From Oscillospiraceae bacterium (GTDB lineage Bacteria; Bacillota; Clostridia; Oscillospirales; Ruminococcaceae), in assembly GCA_029006135.1 (NCBI GenBank), contig JAQXGE010000047.1, positions 1-50,102 on the forward strand: 50,102 nt of DNA, in the 5' to 3' direction. The position numbers and the translations under genes were made by a program. The notes beneath the pieces are model-generated. The model searched no databases. It was not told the origin of the DNA and was given only the letters and a program-made list of their open reading frames with translations. This document shows, piece by piece, positions 21,074-28,176 of this stretch. Each line of letters begins with the position of its first letter. The first letter of the stretch is position 1.

Positions 21074-22357
21074 TCAGCTGTTTTTGGGCGAAAGCGTGGG
21101 CATCTGGTTGGGGTCCTCAGTCGGGTCGAGGTGAATCTCCCCGGCGGCGGTGAGGGCCAGTTTGGTGAGCGTCGGGCCGACCAGCTCGTACACCAACACG
21201 GCAAACAGCACAACATTGCGCACAATCTGACCATCCGAAAGCTGGGCGGCGGTCTGCGCCATGCCGAGCGCCACGCCGGCCTGCGGCAGCAGCGTAATGC
21301 CCAGATATTTGCGGATGGGTTTGCTGCATCCCGTGGCGGTGCTGCTGATGGCGGCGCCGGAAATCTTGCCCAGCGAGCGGGCAATGATAAACACAATGCC
21401 GATCATCAGGACCATCGGGTTGCGCAGAATGTTCAGGTCCAGTTCCGCGCCGGACAGAACAAAGAACAGGATGGACAGCGGGGTTGTCCAGCGGTCCAGA
21501 CGGTCCATGAGTTCATCGCTCGTGGGGCAGATGTTGCAGAACACCGTGCCGGTCATCATGCAGACGAGCAGCAGCGAGAAGCCGCAGTGAACCGGACCAA
21601 TGTCAAATTCCACCATCGAGATGCCCACGGTCAGCATGACGAACGCGACCGTCATGGACATCCGGTTGCCGCGGGAATGGAAGTACTGCTCACTCCAGTT
21701 CAGCACAAAGCCGGCAACCGTGCCGAGGAGAATCGAGAACACAATCTCGAGCAGCGGCTCGACCGCTACGGTCAGCACGCTGATCACGCCGCTCTCGAGC
21801 GCCGTTGCAATGCCGAAGGAGACCGAGAACACCACAAGGCCTACCGCGTCATCAATGGCCACCACCATCAGCAGCAGCCGCGTGAGAGGTCCGTCCGCCT
21901 TGTATTGGCGCACCACCATCAGGGTAGCCGCCGGGGCTGTGGCCGCGGCAATGGCGCCCAGCGTGATGGCGGAGGAAACCGAAATCAGGCTCGGGTTAAT
22001 AAAATGCAGTCCAACCAGAACGACATCCACAAGCAGCGTGGTAAACACTGCCTGCACAATGCCCACCGTGACAGCCTGCTTGCCCATGGCGCGCAGGTCA
22101 TGGACGCGGAACTCATTGCCGATGGTGAAGGCGATGAAACCGAGCGCCATGTTGGAGATAACACTCAGGTTCTCCACATTTTCCAGGCTGACAAAGCCGA
22201 GACCATTGATGCCAAGGCGCCCGAGGCCGAAAGGTCCGAGAAGCAGACCGGTGATAAGATAGGCAGTTACCGCCGGGAGATGGACTTTCTTTGCCACCCG
22301 GCTCATCATAAGGCCCACAAAAAGGGCAAGCGACATACTAATCAGGATATATTCCAT
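21074..22357 (-). CDS. Cation/proton antiporter (CPA family)
   Basis: Polytopic membrane protein of 427 residues with about 12 hydrophobic segments and the Na+/H+ exchanger fold. The unwound-helix region reads GAIAAATAPAATLMVV, and the ion-binding acidic pair is in VVAIDDAVGLVVF. This is a K+ or Na+/H+ antiporter type protein for pH or cation homeostasis. It has no C-terminal TrkA-N (RCK) domain, only a short Pro/Asp-rich tail. The start is ATG 22357 (MEYILISMSLALF), 9 nt after AGAGGAT. A further in-frame start 24 bp upstream has no ribosome site. It is monocistronic with its own promoter. Confidence 0.88.
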   Translation of the reverse strand: MEYILISMSLALFVGLMMSRVAKKVHLPAVTAYLITGLLLGPFGLGRLGINGLGFVSLENVENLSVISNMALGFIAFTIGNEFRVHDLRAMGKQAVTVGIVQAVFTTLLVDVVLVGLHFINPSLISVSSAITLGAIAAATAPAATLMVVRQYKADGPLTRLLLMVVAIDDAVGLVVFSVSFGIATALESGVISVLTVAVEPLLEIVFSILLGTVAGFVLNWSEQYFHSRGNRMSMTVAFVMLTVGISMVEFDIGPVHCGFSLLLVCMMTGTVFCNICPTSDELMDRLDRWTTPLSILFFVLSGAELDLNILRNPMVLMIGIVFIIARSLGKISGAAISSTATGCSKPIRKYLGITLLPQAGVALGMAQTAAQLSDGQIVRNVVLFAVLVYELVGPTLTKLALTAAGEIHLDPTEDPNQMPTLSPKNS

Positions 22358-22430
22358 ACGCGTATCCTCTTTTCCGCACATTATGTTCCGGAATCTCCGC
22401 TCTCTGGCCGCATCGGGATGCCGGAATTCT

Positions 22431-22457
22431 ATTATAGCACTGCTGGAAACGTTTTCC
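22431..22457 (-). promoter_or_regulatory. Antiporter promoter with a cre-like box
   Basis: On the minus strand TGCTATAAT (an extended -10; TATAAT at 22436-22431) precedes the antiporter by about 75 bp. The -35 hexamer is poor. The -35 zone instead overlaps TGGAAACGTTTTCC (22444-22457), which matches the CcpA cre consensus TGWAANCGNTNWCA at 12 of 14 positions. Carbon-catabolite control is an inference. Confidence 0.6.
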
Positions 22458-22560
22458 TCACTTTATGCTTGTAGAAGTTCTACAGTTTATACTTGAATTT
22501 TTTGTAAATATTGTCAGCTCCTGTCACATTCTGCGGCAATGGTATCGTTTTTCTTTCCCA

Positions 22561-22591
22561 TTGCGCCGCGCGGGCGCGGATGTGGTATAAT
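22561..22591 (+). promoter_or_regulatory. Promoter of the arsR-nitroreductase pair
   Basis: TGGTATAAT (TATAAT 22586-22591, extended -10) lies 35 bp before the ArsR-family start. TTGCGC at 22561-22566 is a possible -35 with a long 19 bp spacer. The short leader contains GTTCAAGCGTTCAAAC, a direct repeat of GTTCAA that could be a regulator site. Confidence 0.6.
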
Positions 22592-22625
22592 GGTTCAAGC
22601 GTTCAAACCAAAGGGGTGAAGACGA

Positions 22626-22985
22626 ATGGCAGGCAGCGCAGAGGATCTTGCCCTGTTCGCACAGGAATTTGAGCAGTGCCGAACGCTTCTGCAGGCGCTC
22701 GGCGATGAGACACGGAAGCATCTGATTCTTGAGATGATGAAGATGGGCCGCTGCAGCGGCGTGCGCGTGGGGGAAATCACGGCGCGCACGCATCTCTCCC
22801 GGCCGGCTGTCTCGCACCATCTCCAGATTCTGCGCAAGGCGGGCCTGCTCAAGGTCCGCCGGGAAGGCACCAAAAACTACTATTATTTTGACGCGGATTC
22901 GGCATCCATGGATGCCCTGCTCACCATGCTTACCCACGCCCGCTGTATTATGGAGCAGCTGCCCGACCGCAGCGGCGGCGAATAA
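22626..22985 (+). CDS. ArsR-family winged-helix repressor
   Basis: A 119-residue ArsR/SmtB-type DNA-binding protein. The helix-turn-helix core reads LQALGDETRKHLILEMMK, then VGEITARTHLSRPAVSHHLQILRKAGLLKVRREGTKNYYYF, giving recognition helix and wing. It has no CxC metal site of the classic ArsR alpha-3 helix, so a metal sensor role is not supported; the ligand is unknown. GGGGTGAAG before ATG 22626 is a moderate ribosome site. It is followed 21 bp later by the nitroreductase gene, which it probably controls together with itself. Confidence 0.9.
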   Translation: MAGSAEDLALFAQEFEQCRTLLQALGDETRKHLILEMMKMGRCSGVRVGEITARTHLSRPAVSHHLQILRKAGLLKVRREGTKNYYYFDADSASMDALLTMLTHARCIMEQLPDRSGGE

Positions 22986-23006
22986 AACTGAAACGGAGGA
23001 TTGACC

Positions 23007-23690
23007 ATGACCATCTGTGAAGCAATGTCTGCCCGGCACAGCGTCCGGCAGTACGAGGACAAACCCATTGAGGCGGAGAAGATTGCCGCTCTGGAAGCGG
23101 AGATTGCCGCCTGCAACAAGGAGAGCGGACTGCATATCCAGCTTGTCAAAAATGAGCCGAAAGCCTTTGACGGATTTATGGCGCATTACGGAAAATTCAG
23201 CGGCGTGAAGAATTATATTGCGCTTATCGGACCCAAGGGCGCCGGGCTGGATGAACTGTGCGGCTATTACGGTGAGCGCGTGGCTCTGCTCGCGCAGACG
23301 GTCGGGCTGAATACCTGCTGGGTCGCCATGACCTATTCCAAGATTAAGTCCGCCTTTACGGTGGCGCCCGGCGAAAAGCTGACGGTCGTCATTGCGCTGG
23401 GCTACGGCAAGACACAGGGCACGGCCCATAAATCCAAGGCCATTTCCGATGTGACCAAGGCCGAGGGCACCATGCCGGACTGGTTCCGCAAGGGCGCCGA
23501 GGCCGCACTGCTGGCGCCTACCGCGATGAACCAGCAGAAGTTCACGCTGACACTTGAGCCAAACGGCCGGGTCAGCGCCAAAGCCGGCACCGCATTTTAC
23601 AGCAAGGTGGATTTGGGCATCGTCAAATACCATTTTACTCTCGGCGCAGGGGCGGAAAATTTCGCCTGGGCAAACGGGGAGAAAAAGTAA
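23007..23690 (+). CDS. Nitroreductase-family flavoprotein (TM1586-like)
   Basis: FMN-dependent nitroreductase-superfamily protein of 227 residues. The N-terminal SARHSVRQYEDKPIEAEKI is the conserved FMN-phosphate binding block. KNYIALIGPKGAGLDELCGYYGERVALLAQTVGLNTCWVAMTY follows, and LLAPTAMNQQKFTLTL is the second-half motif of the fused TM1586-type double domain. The physiological substrate is unknown. ATG 23007 is 6 nt after ACGGAGGA, preferred over a TTG 6 bp earlier. Coupled to the ArsR-type regulator gene, it probably responds to an electrophile or redox signal. Confidence 0.85.
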   Translation: MTICEAMSARHSVRQYEDKPIEAEKIAALEAEIAACNKESGLHIQLVKNEPKAFDGFMAHYGKFSGVKNYIALIGPKGAGLDELCGYYGERVALLAQTVGLNTCWVAMTYSKIKSAFTVAPGEKLTVVIALGYGKTQGTAHKSKAISDVTKAEGTMPDWFRKGAEAALLAPTAMNQQKFTLTLEPNGRVSAKAGTAFYSKVDLGIVKYHFTLGAGAENFAWANGEKK

Positions 23691-23769
23691 CTTTGGCCCG
23701 TTTTATTTGTCAACCGCAAGCCGTCCCGCTCCGGCGCAAAGCGGTACGCAAATTGTAAGCAAGCAATCA

Positions 23770-23808
23770 AAAAACCTCTCCCGCTGATCGCATACGGGAG
23801 AGGTTTTT
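23770..23808. terminator. Bidirectional terminator, convergent genes
   Basis: AAAAACCTCTCCCG (23770-23783) and CGGGAGAGGTTTTT (23795-23808) form a perfect 14 bp stem with an 11 nt loop. It serves the nitroreductase gene on + and the MATE gene on -. Confidence 0.93.
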
Positions 23809-23821
23809 CAGTTATAGGGAT

Positions 23822-25201
23822 TTACAGCTTGGCGCGTTCCTCGCTGTTCAGACGATTGAACAGCTTGATAAGCACAAAAATCGAAATGATGGCCAGCACG
23901 GTTTCGGCAAACGGCTGTGCCCAGGCCAGACCGTAGAGAGGCTCAATGTAGTTAAAGACGAACAGGGCGGGGATTTCCAGCACAATCTTGCGCATGATGG
24001 CAAAGGCCAGCGCATTGCGGCCCATGCCGAGCGCCTGGAACACGCCGACCGCCATGAAGTCCATCACGAGCGGCGGCATCGCAAGGCAGAGCGTGCGGAG
24101 CAGGCGGGAACCGATGCTGATAATCTCGGGGTTATCCATGAACATTGCAATGATATTGCCCGCAAAGCCCAGATACAGGCACATGACGGCGACCAGCAGC
24201 GATTCCACCATCACGAGCGAGCCGGTAAAGGCTTTCTTCATGCGGCGGAAGTTGCCGCTGGCGTAGTTGTAGCTGATGAGCGGCATGATTCCCTGGGAAA
24301 AGCCGAGCGCAATCTGAAGCGGCACATTGTTGACTTTCTGTGCAATGCCGAGCGCCGCGACCGCGCTTGCACCGTACCCTGCCGCAAAATTGTTGAGGAT
24401 GGTCATGCCGGTCACGTTGAGCAGATTCTGGATGCAGGCCGGGAAGCCAACGCCCAAAACCTTGCTGGGCAGACCGTTTTTGATGCTGAATTTGCGCGGG
24501 TCAATACAGACCAGCGTTTTGCCGCGGCGCACACGGAGAAGAACAAAGAAATAGATACACGCCACACAGTTGGACAGGAACGTGGCACAGCCCGCGCCCG
24601 CCGCACCCATGTTCAGCCCCTGCGGCAGAATAAAGATGGGGTCAAGAATCATGTTGAGCAGGCATCCGCTCATCGTGCCGATGCTGGCGTGAAGGCTCGC
24701 GCCCTCGGAACGCACAAGATACGCCATGACTACATTGAGGATGGCGGGCATGGCGCCCAGGCAGACGGTCCAGCCCAGATACCCCCGCGTGGCTTCGTAA
24801 GTGACATCCGTCGCACCCAGCATCCCGAGCAGGCCGCTGTTAAAGGTGATGCAGAGCAGCGAAATCAGCGCACCGCCCACTACCGAACACCAGAAGCTGA
24901 ACGCCGAAGCGCGGTGAACCGTGTCATACTCCTTGCTGCCCAGCGCGCGGCTCATCAGGCTCGAGCCGCCCACGCCGAACAGGTTGTTGACGGCATTGAA
25001 TGCCAGCAGCACCGGCGCGGCCAGTGTGACCGCCGCGTTCTGCACAGGGTCGTTGAGCATACCGACAAACCAGGTGTCCGCAAGATTATACAGCACCATG
25101 ACCAGCGAACTGAGAATGGTGGGCACCGTCAGCGAGGCAATCGCCCTCGGCAGCGGCATGGTTTCAAACAATTCGGTCCTTGTTCCCTGTGACTGTGACA
25201 T
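23822..25201 (-). CDS. MATE family transporter, copy 2
   Basis: A 459-residue, 12-helix MATE exporter. The N-half block reads LTVPTILSSLVMVLYNLADTWFVGMLNDP, and GVGGSSLMSRALGSKE and MGAAGAGCATFLSN are conserved family turns. The start is ATG 25201 (MSQSQGTRTELFETMPLPRAI), 6-7 nt after GGAGG; an in-frame ATG 45 bp upstream has no such site. It is transcribed alone from the near-consensus promoter at 25290-25318 and ends at the shared terminator. The sequence differs clearly from the other two MATE genes here, so these are separate lineages and not a recent duplication. The substrate is unknown. Confidence 0.9.
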   Translation of the reverse strand: MSQSQGTRTELFETMPLPRAIASLTVPTILSSLVMVLYNLADTWFVGMLNDPVQNAAVTLAAPVLLAFNAVNNLFGVGGSSLMSRALGSKEYDTVHRASAFSFWCSVVGGALISLLCITFNSGLLGMLGATDVTYEATRGYLGWTVCLGAMPAILNVVMAYLVRSEGASLHASIGTMSGCLLNMILDPIFILPQGLNMGAAGAGCATFLSNCVACIYFFVLLRVRRGKTLVCIDPRKFSIKNGLPSKVLGVGFPACIQNLLNVTGMTILNNFAAGYGASAVAALGIAQKVNNVPLQIALGFSQGIMPLISYNYASGNFRRMKKAFTGSLVMVESLLVAVMCLYLGFAGNIIAMFMDNPEIISIGSRLLRTLCLAMPPLVMDFMAVGVFQALGMGRNALAFAIMRKIVLEIPALFVFNYIEPLYGLAWAQPFAETVLAIISIFVLIKLFNRLNSEERAKL

Positions 25202-25289
25202 TTTAACCTCCGGAATTTGTATGGGACACTGTGCTTTTGCCGGCACAGCGTCTCTTTTGCCGTTTCAAATCAAAAAATTCGTATCTTTT

Positions 25290-25318
25290 ATTTTACATCT
25301 GTTAAGTAATATTGTCAA
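25290..25318 (-). promoter_or_regulatory. Near-consensus sigma-A promoter of MATE copy 2
   Basis: On the minus strand TTGACA (25318-25313), a 17 bp spacer and TAAAAT (25295-25290), with TG just before the -10. It gives a leader of about 80 nt. It is the best-scoring promoter by eye in the window. Confidence 0.85.
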
Positions 25319-25330
25319 CCGCTGCCGCCC

Positions 25331-26614
25331 TTACGGTGCGGACCAGACGGCTCGCAGCGCGTCCGCTTCCTGCTCGGCCAGCGTGGGGTAGAGCGTGTTG
25401 GAAAATAGTGAGTCATAGCGGTAGACGGCCGTGCCGCCTGCACCCTGCGCCCGCAGGAAGGTGATCTGTTCGGCCAGCGCGCGCCCCGAACACCACTCGG
25501 TACCGGGACCGGAAGACAGCCCGCCGTCCCCTTCCCCAATACGGCTTGCCGCGAGCCCAAAAGCGAGTGAAGTCTCCTCACACCGGGGCAGCGTGAGCCA
25601 TTCCTGGGCCAGTGTGTCCAGCGCCAGAGCGCGGCTGCCGTTTTTGATGTAGTCCCGCCCCCAGTAGAGCTGAGGAATTACGAGGTCGCAGTATCCCGGT
25701 TCGGCCAGCCAGAGAGCAGCGTCACTGTACTGGGCATCGCGGCAGTTTGTGAGATTGCCCTGGGGCGAAACACTGAACACAACGCCGTATTCCTGCGTCA
25801 CGGCCCGGCAGAGCCGCATCAGCGCGTTGACGTTCTCCCGCCGCCAGTCCTCAAGGCTCAGGTTCGTGCCGGAAGCGGCATAGTCCGCAGCGTCAAACGC
25901 CGGGTCTGTGGTGGGGTAAAAGTAATCGTCAAAGTGGATGCCGTCAATGGAATAGTTTTGACACAGCTCGGCGAGGGAATCCGCCAGATACTGCTGAACC
26001 TCGGCGCTCGAAGGGTCAAGAAACTGCCCGTTCCCGGCGGTTCGCACCCAGTCGGGGTGGGTCACAGCGGGACTTTCGGCGCAGAAGGGAGCGGGCGTGC
26101 TCCCTGACCGGAGCCGGTAGGGGTTAATCCAGGCGTGCAGTTCAAGCCCTGCCGCGTGCGCCTGCTCCACCAGCACCGCCAGCGGGTCAAATCCGGGGTC
26201 CTGCCCCTGAACGCCGGTGCAGAGATGGCTGAACGGGAACAGGGCACTGGGGTACAGCGCATCCCCAAAAGGCCGCACATGGGCAAAAACCGTGTTGGCA
26301 CCGAGCGCCGTGATGTTCTGCATCATCTGCCGGACCTCGGCACGGAAGGCGGATTCTGAGGAAAAATCCGTTCCCTGCCATTCAAGATAACTCACCCACA
26401 CGCCGCGGAGTTCCGAGTCGGGGGAAGATTCTGCATTCGGCTCGGCGGGCGCTGAAGCGATGGAGGCGGGGAATTCGGACGCCGCGATGCTGCCGTCCGG
26501 CACTTGCCCGGAACCCTCTGCGCGCTGTGCGGCCTCATTCCACAGCGCCGGCAGGACAAGGAAAAGAGCAAGCCCGCCCACTGCCGCCAGTACCGCCGCC
26601 ATCCGTCTGAACAC
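25331..26614 (-). CDS. GHL10-type (DUF187/YngK) glycoside hydrolase-like protein, exported
   Basis: Membrane-anchored or secreted hydrolase of the GHL10 family, thought to act on cell-wall or extracellular glycans. The start is taken as GTG 26614 (VFRRMAAVLAAVGG...), about 7 nt after GGGGGGA; ATG 26602 is the alternative. One hydrophobic signal/anchor segment comes first, then a Ser/Pro/Glu-rich linker. The family domain starts at ELRGVWVSYLEWQ and includes ALGANTVFAHVRPFGDALYPS and GLELHAWINPYRLRSG. IDGIHFDDYFYPTTDPAFD carries the likely catalytic acids, and DLVIPQLYWGRD closes the barrel. The total is 427 residues. It is transcribed away from the tRNA gene. Confidence 0.85.
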   Translation of the reverse strand: MFRRMAAVLAAVGGLALFLVLPALWNEAAQRAEGSGQVPDGSIAASEFPASIASAPAEPNAESSPDSELRGVWVSYLEWQGTDFSSESAFRAEVRQMMQNITALGANTVFAHVRPFGDALYPSALFPFSHLCTGVQGQDPGFDPLAVLVEQAHAAGLELHAWINPYRLRSGSTPAPFCAESPAVTHPDWVRTAGNGQFLDPSSAEVQQYLADSLAELCQNYSIDGIHFDDYFYPTTDPAFDAADYAASGTNLSLEDWRRENVNALMRLCRAVTQEYGVVFSVSPQGNLTNCRDAQYSDAALWLAEPGYCDLVIPQLYWGRDYIKNGSRALALDTLAQEWLTLPRCEETSLAFGLAASRIGEGDGGLSSGPGTEWCSGRALAEQITFLRAQGAGGTAVYRYDSLFSNTLYPTLAEQEADALRAVWSAP

Positions 26615-26664
26615 AGCACATCCCCCCCGGCCTATTTGTATGCGCCGGCTCACAAAAATAAAGG

Positions 26665-26693
26665 TTGGCAATTGGAGAAAAATATGCTATAAT
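26665..26693 (+). promoter_or_regulatory. tRNA promoter
   Basis: TTGGCA (26665-26670), a 17 bp spacer and TATAAT (26688-26693, extended by TGC) lie just before the tRNA at 26706, leaving a leader of a few bases. Confidence 0.88.
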
Positions 26694-26705
26694 AAAAAAA
26701 CATTC

Positions 26706-26779
26706 GGGCCATTAGCTCAGCTGGTCAGAGCTGGCGGCTCATAACCGCTTGGTCCCGGGTTCAAGTCCTGGATGGCCCA
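26706..26779 (+). tRNA. tRNA with CAU anticodon, probably tRNA-Ile2
   Basis: Full cloverleaf. Acceptor GGGCCAT (26706-26712) pairs perfectly with ATGGCCC (26772-26778). The D arm has GCTC/GAGC. The anticodon loop CTCATAA sits on stem GGCGG/CCGCT, and the T arm is CCGGG-TTCAAGT-CCTGG. CCA is not encoded (ATAA follows). A CAU anticodon may be Met or lysidine-modified Ile2. The ATTAGCTCAG D arm, the GGCTCATAACC anticodon arm and the TTGGTC variable region resemble tRNA-Ile2 (ileX type) as I recall it, more than elongator tRNA-Met with its TTCATA loop. The 3' end is copied repeatedly downstream (26764-27315). Confidence 0.9.
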
Positions 26780-27315
26780 TAAACAGAGGTCCCCCTGCCG
26801 TACCCCGGCAGGGGGACTTCTGTTTATGTCCCGTGGCCATCCGGACTTGAACAGCACGGCCGTCCGCAGACGGCAAAAAACAGTCCGGTGGACTGTTTTT
26901 TAGTGCGCGGGAGAGTCCTGGATGGCTCACAGAGAAATTTTCCCTGCCGTACCCCGGCAGGGGGACTTCTGTTTATGCCCCGTGGCCATCCGGACTTGAA
27001 CAGCACGGCCGTCCGCAGGCGGCAAAAAACAGTCCAGCGGACTGTTTTTTAGTGCGCGGGAGAGTCCTGGATGGCCCGAAGAGAAAGGTCCCCGCCGTAC
27101 CCCGGCGGGGGCCTTTGTGTTTATGCCCCGCGGCCAACCGGACTTGAACAGCACGGCCGTCCGCAGACGGCAAAAAACAGTCCAGCGGACTGTTTTTTAG
27201 TGCGCGGGAGAGTCCTGGATGACCCGAAGAGAAAGGTCCCCGCCGTACCCCGGCGGGGGCCTTTGTGTTTATGCCCCGTGGCCAGCCGGACTTGAACAGC
27301 ACGGCCGCCCGCAGG
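26764..27315. repeat. Tandem array (about 3.7 x 149 bp) derived from the tRNA 3' end
   Basis: Units begin at 26764 (inside the tRNA), 26914, 27063 and 27211 (period 150, 149, 148); the last is broken off near 27315. Each unit holds, in order: a direct copy of the tRNA 3' end (AGTCCTGGATGGCCC and variants); a GC-rich hairpin with a TACCC loop; an inverted copy of the tRNA T-arm/acceptor end (GGCCATCCGGACTTGAAC and variants, the reverse complement of GTTCAAGTCCGGATGGCC); the hairpin GCCGTC-CGCA-GACGGC; the terminator-like hairpin AAAAAACAGTCC/GGACTGTTTTTT; and TAGTGCGCGGGAG. No credible gene lies in 26780-27403. Repetitive minus-strand frames there are translations of the tRNA-like tail. Confidence 0.92.
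26781..26825. terminator. tRNA terminator hairpin, first hairpin of the repeat array
   Basis: AAACAGAGGTCCCCCTGCCG (26781-26800) pairs over 20 bp, with one G-U, to CGGCAGGGGGACTTCTGTTT (26806-26825); the loop is TACCC. It starts 2 bp after the tRNA. The 3' T-run is short. A second perfect 12 bp hairpin, AAAAAACAGTCC/GGACTGTTTTTT (26875-26901), lies 50 bp on and is the better terminator. Confidence 0.75.
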
Positions 27316-27348
27316 TGTGTGTGGTTTGCGGGCATCTGCACACATACC
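27307..27348. other. Two interleaved hairpins at the broken end of the array
   Basis: GCCCGCA (27307-27313) can pair with TGCGGGC (27327-27333). GGTGTGTGTG (27314-27323) can pair with CACACATACC (27339-27348) with one G-U. The stems interleave, so they are alternatives or a tight pseudoknot. No function is known. Confidence 0.45.
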
Positions 27349-27353
27349 AGGAA

Positions 27354-27395
27354 AAAGCGCGGAACCATGGGGGATAGCCCTTGGTTCCGCGCTTT
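27354..27395. terminator. araD terminator, bidirectional
   Basis: AAAGCGCGGAACCA (27354-27367) and TGGTTCCGCGCTTT (27382-27395) form a perfect 14 bp stem just beyond the araD stop on the minus strand. Confidence 0.85.
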
Positions 27396-27403
27396 GGCGT
27401 GTC

Positions 27404-28108
27404 TTATTTTTTCTGCCCGTAATAGGCGTCCGGCCCATGCTTGCGCAGATAATGCTTATCAAGATAGTGCTGCGGCAGAGCGGACGCTTCGGGATCGAGC
27501 TGGCAGGTGAGCAGTGCCATGCGGGCCACTTCCTCGAGCACGGCGGCGTGATAGACGGCCTCAGCGGGGTCTTTGCCCCAGGCAAACGGCCCATGGCCGC
27601 GGCAGATGACGGCAGGCGTTTCCTGCGGGGAAATCCCGCGCGCACGGAACGTCTCCACAATCACGGTACCGGTATTTTTCTCGTAGTCCTGTGCAATTTC
27701 TTCGGGGGTCAGGAACCGGGCGCAGGGCACGGAACCGTAGAAATAATCGGCGTGGGTTGTGCCGTAACAGGGAATATCCCGCCCCGCCTGTGCCCATGCG
27801 GTCGCGTTGGGACTGTGGGTGTGGACGATTCCGCCCAGTTCCGGGAACGCACGGTAAAGTTCAAGGTGGGTCTTTGTGTCACTGCTGGGGTTGAGTTCCC
27901 CCTCCGCCACACACCCGTCGGCAAGGTCCACCACAACCATCTTGTCGGGCGTCAAATCTTCGTACGCAACGCCGGAGGGCTTGATGACCATCAGCCCCTT
28001 TGCCCGGTCAATGCCCGATACATTGCCCCAGGTAAAGGTGACCAGCCCGTGACGGGGCAGTTCCCGGTTGGCGGCGCAGACCTGCGCCCGCAGTTCTTCC
28101 AGCAGCAT
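27404..28108 (-). CDS. araD: L-ribulose-5-phosphate 4-epimerase (AraD/UlaF class II aldolase family)
   Basis: Class II aldolase-fold, Zn-dependent epimerase that interconverts L-ribulose 5-phosphate and D-xylulose 5-phosphate. The start is ATG 28108 ([17 protein letters not shown]), 8-9 nt after AAAGGAC. The 234-residue length matches AraD (231). [26 protein letters not shown] binds phosphate. The zinc ligands are the two His of [15 protein letters not shown] and the His in [12 protein letters not shown], and the [13 protein letters not shown] loop is typical. No araA, araB or arabinose transporter is in the window, so the exact sugar (arabinose, ascorbate or xylulose route) is open. It is probably the last gene of the minus-strand group starting with gph. 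Confidence 0.92.
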   Translation of the reverse strand: MLLEELRAQVCAANRELPRHGLVTFTWGNVSGIDRAKGLMVIKPSGVAYEDLTPDKMVVVDLADGCVAEGELNPSSDTKTHLELYRAFPELGGIVHTHSPNATAWAQAGRDIPCYGTTHADYFYGSVPCARFLTPEEIAQDYEKNTGTVIVETFRARGISPQETPAVICRGHGPFAWGKDPAEAVYHAAVLEEVARMALLTCQLDPEASALPQHYLDKHYLRKHGPDAYYGQKK

Positions 28109-28176
28109 AAAACAGTCCTTTCCGGTAAAAACATCCGACAAATTTCCCGCACATCGGCTTTTGCAGAGAGCGGCGT

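Noticed and set aside
26706-26779. Initiator tRNA-Met
   Set aside because: The acceptor ends in a paired G1-C72, and the anticodon stem lacks the three G-C pairs typical of initiators; Ile2 or elongator Met fits better.
26764-27315. CRISPR array
   Set aside because: The period is about 149 bp with near-identical whole units, no unique spacers and no cas genes.
26739-27660. Several overlapping minus-strand frames with repeated peptides such as LFKSGWPRGIN
   Set aside because: They are translations of the inverted tRNA T-arm copies and hairpins of the repeat array. They have no ribosome sites, and their repetition follows the DNA repeat; parts overlap araD.
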